A stretch of DNA of 50,113 bases from Methylotenera_A sp031422335. GTDB lineage: Bacteria > Pseudomonadota > Gammaproteobacteria > Burkholderiales > Methylophilaceae. Both the position numbers and the translations under genes were made by a program. Within the stretch, counting starts at the first letter, position 1, and the number at the start of each line of letters is the position of its first letter. Below, in pieces: positions 32,856 to 41,928 of the stretch. The stretch covers positions 1-50,113 of the forward strand of contig JANOQW010000002.1 in NCBI GenBank assembly GCA_031422335.1, read 5' to 3'. The notes under the pieces were generated by a model. It saw only the letters and a program-made list of their open reading frames with translations, did not search any database and had not been told where the DNA came from.

Positions 32856-33335
32856 ATGATAGAAGAACGCGCCGTCATTCTTTCGCTCGATAGTAGCCCG
32901 AGCGATGTTACGTTACACAACACCGCAACCTTAGAAATTGAACGCAAAACTGCTTGTGGCATTTGTGGGCAAACGCGCGGCTGTGGTAATTCTCTTTGGG
33001 GCAAACTATTCGCGCATCAATCCACTGCGTTTAAAGCGCAAAATTGTATCAACGCAAAAGTGGGTGACAGCGTTATAGTGGGTATTAACGAAAAAGCGCT
33101 GCTAAAAAGCGCCATGTTGTTGTATATATTACCACTTGTAACCATGTTAATTGGCGCCATATTAGCTAAACAATTTAATACAACCGAGCTGGCAGCTATG
33201 CTGGGTGCGGTTGTTGGCTTAGTACTAGGTTTGCTATGGGTAAAAGGTCATACCATGTCGAGCAGCTATTTTAAATTGCAGCAACCAGTGATTTTAAGAT
33301 TAGCTGCAGAGGATGCGGTTGTTTATGTAAATTGA
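32856..33335 (+). CDS. rseC: Sigma-E positive regulator RseC (MucC)
   Basis: 159 residues. An N-terminal cytoplasmic part has four cysteines (CGICGQTRGCGNSLWG plus a later single Cys), then two membrane helices (about 88-105 and 110-128, LLYILPLVTMLIGAIL and LGAVVGLVLGLLWV). RseC proteins modulate the sigma-E response and in some bacteria assist redox systems. Standard size and place in the operon. Confidence 0.9.
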   Translation: MIEERAVILSLDSSPSDVTLHNTATLEIERKTACGICGQTRGCGNSLWGKLFAHQSTAFKAQNCINAKVGDSVIVGINEKALLKSAMLLYILPLVTMLIGAILAKQFNTTELAAMLGAVVGLVLGLLWVKGHTMSSSYFKLQQPVILRLAAEDAVVYVN

Positions 33336-33378
33336 GTCATGCGCAGTTAAGCAAGTTATTTTTAAGGAAAATTTTTTG

Positions 33379-34809
33379 ATGTTAAATTTGATGTTAAATA
33401 TGAGTAAATTGATTGCAGCCACCACATTGATGTTCGCGCTAACTAGTGCTAGTCAAGCGGCTGCTAACTTACCTGATTTTACCGAGCTGGCAGAAAAACA
33501 TGGTGCTGAAGTGGTCAATATCAGCGTCACGCAAACCGCACAAGCTGGCGGTGCCGCATTCCCATTTCCTGGCATGGAAAACGACGAAAATTTACAAGAA
33601 TTTTTTAAACGCTTTGGTATTCCAGGCATGCCTGGCCAAGGTGGCCAGCCAGGACAAGAATACAAATCGCAATCACTCGGTTCGGGCTTTATTATTAGTA
33701 ACGATGGCTATATTTTAACCAACGCGCATGTGATTACCTCAGCCGATGAAGTGCTGGTAAAACTATCAGATAAACGCGAATTTAAAGCCAAAATTATTGG
33801 CGCCGATAAACGCACCGACGTGGCTTTAATTAAAATTGAAGCGACCAATCTACCCAAAGCCACCATTGGCGACCCTGCTGCTTTAAAAGTGGGCGAGTGG
33901 GTAGCGGCGATTGGCTCACCATTTGGCTTAGAAAACACCATGACTGCGGGGATTGTGTCAGCTAAAGGCCGCGCACTGCCGCAAGAAAATTTTGTGCCAT
34001 TTATTCAAACCGATGTGGCGATTAACCCAGGTAACTCGGGTGGCCCGCTATACAACTTGCGTGGCGAAGTGGTGGGTGTGAACTCACAAATTTATAGCCG
34101 TAGCGGCGGCTCTATGGGCTTGTCATTCAGTATTCCGATTGACGTAGCGATAGATATTTCTAACCAACTAAAAGCCAGCGGTAAAATCACCCGTGGCTGG
34201 CTCGGCGTGGCAATTCAAGAGTTAACTAAAGAATTAGCGGAATCATTCGGCATGAAAAACACCAATGGCGCATTGATTGCTGGCGTAGAAAAAAATAGCC
34301 CAGCTGATAAAGGTGGTTTGCTGGCAGGTGATGTGATTACAAAATTTGATGGCAAAAGCATAGTCAGTTCTAACGATTTGCCGCGTGCCGTGGCTGCTAC
34401 TAAGCCTGGCAAAATTGCGCCAGTAGAAGTGCTGCGTAAAGGTACAGTTAAAAACTTAAATGTGGGCGTGGGTGAAATGCCAACAGATCCGTCAGAAGTT
34501 GCTGCACCTAGCAAAGCACCAGCTAAGGCCGAGGTCAATAAAATTGGTTTAACGCTAAAAGAGCTAACACCGCAACAAAAGAAAAAGATGAATGGTAAAA
34601 ATGGCTTGGTGGTAGTAGAAAGTGCCGGCGCAGCTGCGCAGGCAGGCATCCGTCGTGGCGATGTGGTGTTGGGCTTAAATAACTCTGAGAGCCAATCGGT
34701 AGAAGCGTTTAACAAGCAAATTAACGCAGTGCCTGCAGGCAAAACAGTGGCTATACTAATATTGCGTGGTGAAAGCACGCTGTATGTGCCAATAAAAGTG
34801 ACAAAATAG
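33379..34809 (+). CDS. degP: Periplasmic serine protease DegP/MucD (HtrA family)
   Basis: 476 residues from the ATG at 33379, with AAGGAAA eight bases before it; a TTG one codon earlier is less likely. The signal peptide ends near SQAAA (residue 29). Catalytic triad H117 (TNAHVI), D147 (RTDVALIKI) and S220 (NPGNSGGPL). Two PDZ domains follow, about 260-360 (RGWLGVAIQ) and 385-470 (GLVVVESAGAAAQAGIRRGDVV). A loop with PFPGMENDE and the repeated GIPGMPGQGGQPGQ stretch lies before the protease core. It clears misfolded periplasmic proteins; its operon position supports MucD-type control of sigma-E. Confidence 0.94.
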   Translation: MLNLMLNMSKLIAATTLMFALTSASQAAANLPDFTELAEKHGAEVVNISVTQTAQAGGAAFPFPGMENDENLQEFFKRFGIPGMPGQGGQPGQEYKSQSLGSGFIISNDGYILTNAHVITSADEVLVKLSDKREFKAKIIGADKRTDVALIKIEATNLPKATIGDPAALKVGEWVAAIGSPFGLENTMTAGIVSAKGRALPQENFVPFIQTDVAINPGNSGGPLYNLRGEVVGVNSQIYSRSGGSMGLSFSIPIDVAIDISNQLKASGKITRGWLGVAIQELTKELAESFGMKNTNGALIAGVEKNSPADKGGLLAGDVITKFDGKSIVSSNDLPRAVAATKPGKIAPVEVLRKGTVKNLNVGVGEMPTDPSEVAAPSKAPAKAEVNKIGLTLKELTPQQKKKMNGKNGLVVVESAGAAAQAGIRRGDVVLGLNNSESQSVEAFNKQINAVPAGKTVAILILRGESTLYVPIKVTK

Positions 34810-34853
34810 CGAATTTATTGTTATAGTTACTTGTGTTAATTGGAGTAACTATA

Positions 34854-35321
34854 ATGAAAACAGTTGTTTTATGTTTAAGTGTGTTGATGTTTTGCAATTT
34901 TGGATTTGCGCAAGATGTTGACAATTGCACCAAACACTGCCAGCCGATTGATTTAACACGTGGCGCTGATACGGCGCCGTTTAAGTCTAATCACGTGCAT
35001 GACGACTTATCTTTAGGCAAGCAATCGCCCGAGTTGGCGGCTAATCACAATCATGATGAGTTGAGCCGTGGTAAAGATAGTCAGTTTTTACAAGCAAACC
35101 ATGTGCACGATGACTTGAATCATGGCAAAGATTCGTCATTTTTAACATTATCTAAAAACCGTGACGATTTAACCCGCAGCGCCAGCAACGATTTTCTAGC
35201 TATTAATCACAGACATGACGAATTGTCGCGTGGGTCGAGTTCTGGTGATTTATCATTTGGTCGTCGCGATAGTGAATTATCTCGCGGTAGAGATACTGAC
35301 GAGCTAAGTCGTTGTGATTAA
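34854..35321 (+). CDS. Secreted histidine-rich tandem-repeat protein, unknown function
   Basis: 155 residues from the ATG at 34854 (GGAG nine bases before it). A signal peptide ends near residue 19 (MFCNFGFA), followed by two cysteines in DNCTKHC. From residue 33 the protein is built of five 18-residue units of the form DLxxGKDSxFLxxNHxHD (33-50, 51-68, 69-86, 87-104, 105-122), then three 9-residue units like ELSRGRDTD and a final ELSRCD. The NHxHD clusters could bind metal ions. I do not recognise the family. It is 44 bp after degP, so it may share the envelope-stress message. Confidence 0.8.
   Translation: MKTVVLCLSVLMFCNFGFAQDVDNCTKHCQPIDLTRGADTAPFKSNHVHDDLSLGKQSPELAANHNHDELSRGKDSQFLQANHVHDDLNHGKDSSFLTLSKNRDDLTRSASNDFLAINHRHDELSRGSSSGDLSFGRRDSELSRGRDTDELSRCD
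34950..35318 (+). repeat. Tandem coding repeat, 54-bp units shrinking to 27-bp units
   Basis: Five 54-bp units, each coding DLxxGKDSxFLxxNHxHD with variation, followed by 27-bp half-units coding ELSRGRDTD. The units differ at many silent and replacement positions, so the array is not recent. The 18-residue unit looks like a doubled 9-residue one. Confidence 0.75.
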
Positions 35322-35337
35322 TAAAAAGTCGCTGCGA

Positions 35338-36582
35338 CTAATCTTCCTCGACCACTAAATCTGGCACGTAATTAAACGCAATACGCATAGGCGCACTAGC
35401 CAATGCGCTATGTGCGCCAGCAAAATAAACGGTATTTTTGCCGTACTTCAAATTTAAAATATCCAGTGCTTTATTGAGTTTTTTCTCATTAGCAGACGGT
35501 TTTTCTGCAAATAAATCATCCATATATTCGTTTGCATTCATCAGCGCACCAAAATTAATTCCGACTGCAATTGGGTCAAAGTGGGCATCTATTGTTGCAA
35601 ATTCATGTAGTAGCGTTTCTAGTGATTCAGTCAATTTTAAGCTGTTATCGGTCGCGGTAATGGCACTTTCATTATAAAAGCGTGCTATTTCTTTGGTTTT
35701 ATTATGACGCAATTTTATTTTTACGCTGATATGCGAAGTAAGTAAATCATAACTGCGCATGCGCATCGCCGCTTTTTGCAGCAGCCGATGCAACACAGCT
35801 TTTGCGCCTAAAATATTACGTTGTTCAGGCGGCAATACATGAGAGTGCCCAAGGCTACTGCGCGCATTTTTAACGTAGTAAGGTTCTATGCCACGTAGTT
35901 TATCGTAATAACGCTCACCTTCTATACTGCCCCAAGCGGCACGCAATTGCTGCCTGTTGGTGGCATAAAGCTTTTCTACCGTGTCAATGCCGTAGCGCTC
36001 CAAGCGTGCTTGCATTTGGCTGCCAATGCCGTTTAGCGCGCGGAGTTTAAGTGGGTAAAGCTTTTCAGGGATGTCACTATCTCCAATTACCACGCAGCCA
36101 TCAGGCTTTTGCATATTGGATGCGGTTTTGGCGAGAAAAGTATTGGGTGCAATGCCAATAGAGCTGCGAACAAAAGGGTATTGCTTGTTGATTTCGCACT
36201 TAATTTTGGCTGCCAGCTTTAGTGCATTTTCTTTCACTTGCTGGCTACCCGTTAAAAAGCACACCATTTCATCAATAGAAAGTACCTTTTCTACATGCGT
36301 ACAGCTTTCGACTATTTCGATTAACTTGTGATGAAATTGCACATAAAGTGGCGGCCGCGCTTCTACAAAAATAATGTCTTTGCATAGCTTGCGCGCGTCA
36401 CGCACGCCAGTGCCGGTCTTGATTCCAAAGGCTTTAGCTTCGTAACTGGCGGCGATGCAACAAGTCGTTTCTGCCATTACCGCCAGAACGCCAATAGGCT
36501 TGCCACGTAGTTCTGGGCGTAATTGTTGTTCTACCGAGGCGAAGTAAGAATTAAAATCAACATAAAGCGCGTTAAGGGACAT
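35338..36582 (-). CDS. Y-family DNA polymerase (DinB/UmuC-like)
   Basis: 414 residues. A translesion polymerase of the Y family. The catalytic carboxylates are D9 (ALYVDFNSYFASVEQ) and D104-E105 (VLSIDEM). The palm continues with SSIGIAPNTFLAKTASNMQKP, the thumb with LNGIGSQMQARLERYGIDT, and the little finger covers about 230-345. It differs from typical DinB (MDCFFA) and from UmuC (no RNAEAK), so I leave the symbol open. The C-terminal 60 residues are extra. No LexA box is visible upstream. Confidence 0.85.
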   Translation of the reverse strand: MSLNALYVDFNSYFASVEQQLRPELRGKPIGVLAVMAETTCCIAASYEAKAFGIKTGTGVRDARKLCKDIIFVEARPPLYVQFHHKLIEIVESCTHVEKVLSIDEMVCFLTGSQQVKENALKLAAKIKCEINKQYPFVRSSIGIAPNTFLAKTASNMQKPDGCVVIGDSDIPEKLYPLKLRALNGIGSQMQARLERYGIDTVEKLYATNRQQLRAAWGSIEGERYYDKLRGIEPYYVKNARSSLGHSHVLPPEQRNILGAKAVLHRLLQKAAMRMRSYDLLTSHISVKIKLRHNKTKEIARFYNESAITATDNSLKLTESLETLLHEFATIDAHFDPIAVGINFGALMNANEYMDDLFAEKPSANEKKLNKALDILNLKYGKNTVYFAGAHSALASAPMRIAFNYVPDLVVEED

Positions 36583-36675
36583 GATAAATTTTAGGCTAAT
36601 TAATCCTAGTTTGGTGTAATGTTTGATGTGAAATATTGACTAAGTAATGTCATTTAAGTTTAAGGATAAAGCATC

Positions 36676-37215
36676 ATGAGTAACGAACAAATTGCAATCT
36701 TCGCAGGCGGCTGTTTTTGGTGTACAGAGCCTGTGTTTAGCCAACTTAAAGGTGTGCACAAAGTTGAGTCAGGTTACATTGGCGGCCACACAGCAAACCC
36801 AACCTATAAAGATATTTGCAATGGCGACACGGGGCACGCCGAGGGCATTAGAATCACTTTTGATGCGGACGTAATAAGTTTTGAAACTTTGCTAGAAGTG
36901 TTTTTAGTTTCGCACGATCCAACTACGCCTAACCGCCAAGGTAACGACGTTGGCACGCAATATCGCTCTGCCATATTTTGCCAAGACGATGCGCAAATGG
37001 CCGCTGCAAAAGCCATGATTGAGGCTTTTAATGCACAACACATTTACAGCGCGCCCATCGTCACGGAGGTGAATGGCGCAAGTACGTTTTACCCCGCTGA
37101 GGATTATCATCAGTATTATTTTGATAAGAATCCTGGCAACCCTTATTGCATGGCGGTAGCGGCGCCTAAGGCGGCGAAAATACGTGCGAAGTATGCGCAG
37201 CTAATTAAAGACTGA
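36676..37215 (+). CDS. msrA: Peptide-methionine (S)-S-oxide reductase MsrA
   Basis: 179 residues. It repairs oxidised methionine. The catalytic motif GGCFWC contains C13, followed by EPVFSQLKGVHKVESGYIGG, and later GNDVGTQYRS and FYPAEDYHQYYFDKNP. No signal peptide, so cytoplasmic. AAGGATAAAGC precedes the ATG. A palindromic repeat and an AT-rich hairpin follow. Confidence 0.95.
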   Translation: MSNEQIAIFAGGCFWCTEPVFSQLKGVHKVESGYIGGHTANPTYKDICNGDTGHAEGIRITFDADVISFETLLEVFLVSHDPTTPNRQGNDVGTQYRSAIFCQDDAQMAAAKAMIEAFNAQHIYSAPIVTEVNGASTFYPAEDYHQYYFDKNPGNPYCMAVAAPKAAKIRAKYAQLIKD

Positions 37216-37227
37216 AGCTATGAAAAA

Positions 37228-37268
37228 GATGCTCTGCAGACCAATATCCATGCGGCTTGCAGGGTATC
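37228..37268 (+). repeat. 41-bp palindromic repeat, best intergenic copy
   Basis: GATGCTCTGCAGACC, loop AATATCCATGC, GGCTTGCAGGGTATC. I use this copy as the family reference. The arms pair along 15 positions with several G-T pairs and one mismatch. It lies between msrA and the convergent corA, just after the msrA stop. Confidence 0.92.
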
Positions 37269-37300
37269 TATTTGAATGATTAATTTTACTATTCAAATAG
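37268..37300. terminator. AT-rich hairpin between msrA and corA
   Basis: CTATTTGAAT (37268-37277) and ATTCAAATAG (37291-37300) are perfectly complementary with a 13-nt loop. It could end transcription from both convergent genes, although a T run is weak on each side. Confidence 0.5.
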
Positions 37301-37307
37301 TGCTATT

Positions 37308-38417
37308 TTAAGTTTTACTACTCAGCCATTGCCTGCGCCAAAAAATCAAAATCATCATCAACGCAATGCCAGCCATAATGCTTAGCGCCCACCAAAAACC
37401 ATTCGCTTCTTTTAACCATGGTATCCAGTCAAAATTCATACCAAAAATACCAGAAATGAGCGTGGCTGGCATAAACAGCATGGCCACCACCGTCAGCGCG
37501 CGCAATTCCAAGTTGACGCGCTGGGTCACACTCGCCATGTAAATATCCATCATGCTGCTTAAACTATCGCGAATCGATTCCAGCGATTCAATAAAACTCA
37601 CGGTGTGGTCATAAACATCGCGCAAATAAGGCACAGTGGCGGGTTTAAAAAACTCTTTTTCGTTACGCGTTAAGCTGTTAATCACCTCGCGCAACGGCCA
37701 CACGGCGCGGCGCAGTTCAATGCTGACGTGTTTGAGTTGATGAATGTTATGCAGCTCTGCATTGCTTGGCTTGGCTAACAGGCGATCTTCCAAATCCTCG
37801 CTGTCATTGCTCACATCTTCCAGCACCTTAAAATAACCATCCACCACGCTATCTAGCAAGGCATAAGCCAAATAATCCACACCTTGCGCGCGTGTGTGTG
37901 CATGATTGGCGCGTAACCGCTCACGAACAGGCTCAAAAGCGCCGGTTGAGCGCTCCTGAAACGTCAGCAAAAAGTTGTGGCCAAGCACCATGCTAATTTG
38001 CTCACTGTTCACAGACATATTTTCTTTTTCGTAATAAAAATTACGCGTTTCTAAAAAGATATAATCATCAAACTCGTCAATTTTGGGGCGCTGCTCGGTG
38101 TTTAAAATATCCTCAATCACCAATGGGTGCAGCTTAAATAGTTCACCAATTTTTTTAATCAAATCAGCATCGTGCACACCATGCACGTTTAGCCATAGTT
38201 TTTTGCCAGACTTTACCGCTTCACTCAGCTTAAAGCTGGCCAAGGTTTCTGCGTTTAGCTCGCACTCAATCAGCTCTGTTGCGTTGTATGCAATCTTGCT
38301 GATTTTTGGCTTATCTAGTTTGGTGACGTCTGCATCGCCAATATACATCGGCGTTCCAGGCGGCATCCCCAATTTTTTAGCGTAATGTTTTTTGCGTGTA
38401 CGGAGGCGTTTTTTCAT
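37308..38417 (-). CDS. corA: CorA-type magnesium/divalent cation transporter
   Basis: 369 residues. A large N-terminal cytoplasmic domain ends in a long helix, followed by two membrane helices at the C-terminus. The pore signature GMNFD is seen in LISGIFGMNFDWIPW, and the last helix ALSIMAGIALMMILIFW ends with a basic tail. It moves Mg2+ (or Co2+/Ni2+) across the inner membrane as a pentamer. The first 20 residues are very basic (KKRLRTRKKHYAKK). It follows the OLD-type gene by 7 bp. Confidence 0.92.
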   Translation of the reverse strand: MKKRLRTRKKHYAKKLGMPPGTPMYIGDADVTKLDKPKISKIAYNATELIECELNAETLASFKLSEAVKSGKKLWLNVHGVHDADLIKKIGELFKLHPLVIEDILNTEQRPKIDEFDDYIFLETRNFYYEKENMSVNSEQISMVLGHNFLLTFQERSTGAFEPVRERLRANHAHTRAQGVDYLAYALLDSVVDGYFKVLEDVSNDSEDLEDRLLAKPSNAELHNIHQLKHVSIELRRAVWPLREVINSLTRNEKEFFKPATVPYLRDVYDHTVSFIESLESIRDSLSSMMDIYMASVTQRVNLELRALTVVAMLFMPATLISGIFGMNFDWIPWLKEANGFWWALSIMAGIALMMILIFWRRQWLSSKT

Positions 38418-38424
38418 TAGTTTT

Positions 38425-40053
38425 TCAAACTATTTTAGTAGGTAGGTTATATAAGAATTTCCCAAGGTCATTCTCCGTAAAGAAATCCATAGTTTCATAG
38501 TCGGCTATTCTCCAGTTTTCGTTTTTGTTCCAACCCTTACCATCTGTATTTAGTTTTGAAAATTCCGTAAGTGCTTCAAAATTATTACCAACCCCTTTTT
38601 TTATAGCACTGTTACTAAAGTAATTCTCAGTGGCTCGTCTTTCAGTGATTAAAAGAGATATACCAAGTTTTTCACAAGTTGATTTAAATGCTTCGTGTTC
38701 TTTATCTAAGTCCTCACCTTTTTCTTTTCTTTCGCTATCAATAATAGCAAAAACCTTATTAGCACCGCCTGCTATACGCACTACTTCATTGATTTCTATA
38801 TCTGTGTTTTCACGGATTAAAGATTTGCCGCCTAATGGAAGAATTACGTAAGCGTGATCTTTTTTAAGTTTGCGTAAAAGTACTTGGAATGTTTTTACTT
38901 CAGTTGTGCCTTCAACTAGCAATACGAACGCACTCTCTGCAGGGTAGTATCCAGAATATGATAGATTCCCTAGTAATTCGGCTAAGTGAGCTTGCTTCTC
39001 GAATAGCGCACAGCTTGAAATTTCGTTTTGACGAGTAATGGCATAAGTCCTATCTGCAACAGATCTTGCTAAACCTATCGAGTGCGTAGAGAACGCAATT
39101 CCCTTACTTGCGTAGCCTGCTAAAGTAGTTAAGAAATCAACTTGCAGTGATGGGTGGAGATGGCTCTCAGGTTCGTCGATAAATATAAAAGAAGGTTTTC
39201 TTACCAAGGCATTCGAAAGTGTGATGATTAACTCAGCAACTCCTGCCCCTAAGTCTGCAAGTTTAAAAGGGTGCCCGTTTACAATAACATCAAGCGTCTT
39301 ATTATCCGCAGAGGCATTAATTTCTAAAGTGTCATATCCAAGCAGTCGTTTAACATCAGATTGTACTTTAGCTATTGCACGTTTATAGGCAACATTTGCG
39401 CCAGCTTTCCACTGATCCCACTGAGCAATTAGTTGCGTACCCACTGCGATATCATAATATTGAGCTGCACCCTCATTTATTGCATTTCTATATGAACCAT
39501 AGTAAACACTCTGAGAGAGTGATTGTAAAGCATGAATAAATTTCATATATCTAAAATTAAGCGTTTGACCCGAACTGTTTGTAAGTTGAGCAAAAGGTTG
39601 CAGAGGGTTTCCTGATTCTGCAGTGCCTATATTCTTAAAAGGAGGTGTAAGTTCTTGATTTGTGTTTGCTTCAAAAACTTTTATTGAGCTTAAGAATACT
39701 CTACCATCTCTATCAATCCTTATTGTAGATTGAATCAATTGAGCCATGTCACAATCGATATCTGGCTCAATTTCAATACTTACAAATGCAGGCAAGGTGC
39801 TATCGTAATTTAATAATACTATTGGATCAGGTTCAGTTGGACACTGAATTGATGTGGGGGTATTATTGCTATCAACCCCAAGCCAATGGTTATGATTATT
39901 GATTACATTCTTTAGCTCAAAAATTGCGCGTAAACATGTAGACTTTCCAGCATTATTTCTGCCTACAAAAGCGGTAAAACCGTCGCCAATAGTGAAGGTG
40001 GCTGGAGATTCAGAAGTAAAGCCTCGATAATTTCTGAGCGTAATTTTTATCAA
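38425..40053 (-). CDS. OLD-family ATPase with TOPRIM nuclease domain
   Basis: 542 residues. An N-terminal SMC/ABC-like ATPase begins IKITLRNYRGF with Walker A GRNNAGKST (31-39); the Walker B region reads PSFIFIDEPESHLHPSLQ, followed by AFSTHSIGLARSV. A C-terminal TOPRIM domain has the acidic motif VLLVEGTTEVKTF and FAIIDSERKEKG. This is the plan of overcoming-lysogenization-defect nucleases, often used in phage defence. The start is probably TTG at 40053, with AAGGA six bases ahead. To the eye it is more AT-rich and poorer in GCGC words than corA and glnS, between which it fits with 7- and 9-bp gaps. No partner gene such as a UvrD-like helicase is adjacent. Confidence 0.85.
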   Translation of the reverse strand: MIKITLRNYRGFTSESPATFTIGDGFTAFVGRNNAGKSTCLRAIFELKNVINNHNHWLGVDSNNTPTSIQCPTEPDPIVLLNYDSTLPAFVSIEIEPDIDCDMAQLIQSTIRIDRDGRVFLSSIKVFEANTNQELTPPFKNIGTAESGNPLQPFAQLTNSSGQTLNFRYMKFIHALQSLSQSVYYGSYRNAINEGAAQYYDIAVGTQLIAQWDQWKAGANVAYKRAIAKVQSDVKRLLGYDTLEINASADNKTLDVIVNGHPFKLADLGAGVAELIITLSNALVRKPSFIFIDEPESHLHPSLQVDFLTTLAGYASKGIAFSTHSIGLARSVADRTYAITRQNEISSCALFEKQAHLAELLGNLSYSGYYPAESAFVLLVEGTTEVKTFQVLLRKLKKDHAYVILPLGGKSLIRENTDIEINEVVRIAGGANKVFAIIDSERKEKGEDLDKEHEAFKSTCEKLGISLLITERRATENYFSNSAIKKGVGNNFEALTEFSKLNTDGKGWNKNENWRIADYETMDFFTENDLGKFLYNLPTKIV

Positions 40054-40062
40054 GGCATTTCC

Positions 40063-41844
40063 TTATTTCTGCCAAGCATCCCGCAAGGTCACGGTTCTGT
40101 TAAACACAGGCTTACCAGCGAGGCTGTCTTTTCTATCGGCCACAAAGTAGCCGTGGCGCTCAAACTGGAAGGTGTCGCTTGGTTTTGCATCTTTTAAGGC
40201 TAGCTCTAATTGTGCAGTGATAGTGTGGGCTGAATTGGGATTAATGTCATCCAAAAAGTCACGCTCACGCCCATCATCATGCTTTCCTTCGCCCGGATGC
40301 GCTTCTTTAAATAATCTATCGTACATGCGGATTTCCGCCTCATAGGCATGACTGGTGCTGACCCAATGGATATTGCCCTTAACTTTAATGGCATCTGCAC
40401 CTGCGGTGCCAGATTTGGTGTCTGGTAAGTACTCACAAATGACTACAGTTACGTTGCCTGCGGCATCTTTTTCAAAACCTGTGCATTTCACTACATAGCC
40501 ATAACGCAGGCGAACTGTGGCATCAACAGTGAGCCTAAAAAAGCCTTTGCTGGGCACTTCCATAAAGTCTTCACGTTCTATCCACAGCTCTTTGGTGAGT
40601 TGAATGGTGCGTTTGCCAAGCTCTGGCTTAAGCGGATGGTTAGGCGCAAAGCAATCTTCAGATTTATTCGCATCGTAGTTATCAATCACCAGCTTAATCG
40701 GGTCTAGCACGGCGATGCGACGCTCTGCAGCGTTGTTAAGCGTTTCGCGCATGCAGTCTTCGAGTATGGTGTATTCAATCCACGAATCGGCTTTTGAAAC
40801 ACCAATTCTGTCGGCAAACAACCTAAAACCCTCAGCGCTGTAGCCACGGCGGCGTGCGCCGGCTAGGGTAGGCAAGCGTGGGTCATCCCAGCCACTAACA
40901 TGTTTTTCTTCTACCAATTGGATGAGTTTGCGCTTAGAAAGCACCACATAGGTGAGGTTTAACCGTGCAAATTCGTATTGGTGCGGCAGTGGTTCAGCTA
41001 ACAAGCCGCTCTCAGCCAGTCGTAGCAATAACCATTCATAGAAAGGGCGTTGGTCTTCAAACTCCAGTGTGCAGATAGAGTGGGTGATTTGCTCCAGCGC
41101 GTCCTCAATCGGGTGCGCAAAGGTGTACATGGGGTAAATGCACCAAGTGTCGCCCGTGTTGTGGTGGTGCGCACGGCGCACGCGATAAACGGCGGGGTCG
41201 CGCATGTTAATATTGGGCGATGCCATGTCGATTTTGGCACGCAGCACCATGCTGCCATCTGCCTGTTTACCATCGCGCATTTCGCGGAACAGCTTCAAAC
41301 TTTCTTCTACCGTTCTGTTTCTATAGGGCGAATCTTTGCCCGCTTCAGTCAGCGTGCCGCGATTAACGCGCATTTCGTCTGCAGTTTGTGCATCGACATA
41401 AGCGTGGCCACCCATAATGAGCGCCTCTGCTGATTGGTACATAAACTCAAAGTAATCGCTGGCAAAATACAAATTACTTTCTTCACCGTTTTCCCAGCCA
41501 AAGCCCAGCCAATGCACCATCTCGGTGATGCTATCGACGTACTCTTGACTCTCTTTTTCTGGGTTGGTGTCGTCAAAGCGCAAATGGCAAATGCCACCAT
41601 AATCGCGTGCCAAGCCAAAGTTGAGGCAAATGCTTTTAGCATGGCCAATATGCAAATAGCCATTGGGCTCGGGTGGAAAGCGCGTACGAATTTTAGCGGT
41701 ATCAATATGGCCTGCGGCATGATGCGCCGCATCGCCTGGGCTGCCTGCCCATTTTTTTGTGGCGTATTTATTTTCGGCTAAATCACGGTCAATAATGCCG
41801 CGAATAAAGTTGGAGGCTAAAGGGATAGGTTCTTTTTCTGACAT
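40063..41844 (-). CDS. glnS: Glutaminyl-tRNA synthetase
   Basis: 593 residues, class I. The HIGH motif is in PPEPNGYLHIGHAKS (H65-H68), the KMSKS-like motif is VVLSKRKL, and the distal beta-barrel anticodon-binding region follows (RLRYGYVVKC). ATG at 41844. The usual GlnS length is about 555 residues; the N-terminus here carries about 30 extra residues (NKYATKKWAGSPGDAAHHAAG) before the catalytic start. Confidence 0.96.
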   Translation of the reverse strand: MSEKEPIPLASNFIRGIIDRDLAENKYATKKWAGSPGDAAHHAAGHIDTAKIRTRFPPEPNGYLHIGHAKSICLNFGLARDYGGICHLRFDDTNPEKESQEYVDSITEMVHWLGFGWENGEESNLYFASDYFEFMYQSAEALIMGGHAYVDAQTADEMRVNRGTLTEAGKDSPYRNRTVEESLKLFREMRDGKQADGSMVLRAKIDMASPNINMRDPAVYRVRRAHHHNTGDTWCIYPMYTFAHPIEDALEQITHSICTLEFEDQRPFYEWLLLRLAESGLLAEPLPHQYEFARLNLTYVVLSKRKLIQLVEEKHVSGWDDPRLPTLAGARRRGYSAEGFRLFADRIGVSKADSWIEYTILEDCMRETLNNAAERRIAVLDPIKLVIDNYDANKSEDCFAPNHPLKPELGKRTIQLTKELWIEREDFMEVPSKGFFRLTVDATVRLRYGYVVKCTGFEKDAAGNVTVVICEYLPDTKSGTAGADAIKVKGNIHWVSTSHAYEAEIRMYDRLFKEAHPGEGKHDDGRERDFLDDINPNSAHTITAQLELALKDAKPSDTFQFERHGYFVADRKDSLAGKPVFNRTVTLRDAWQK

Positions 41845-41928
41845 GATGTGTTTTCAAATAATTTAGCTTATTTTACACGTGTTCGCGTCAGCCTTAAACA
41901 AATAAGGCTGTGATAAACTTGAGTTAAT

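Noticed and set aside
38425..40053. Reading the OLD-type gene as GajA of a Gabija system
   Set aside because: No UvrD-like GajB helicase is adjacent; neighbours are corA and glnS.
40365..40400. CCAATGGATATTGCC in glnS resembling the repeat core
   Set aside because: It codes a conserved GlnRS segment (GNIHWVST) and has no flanking arms.
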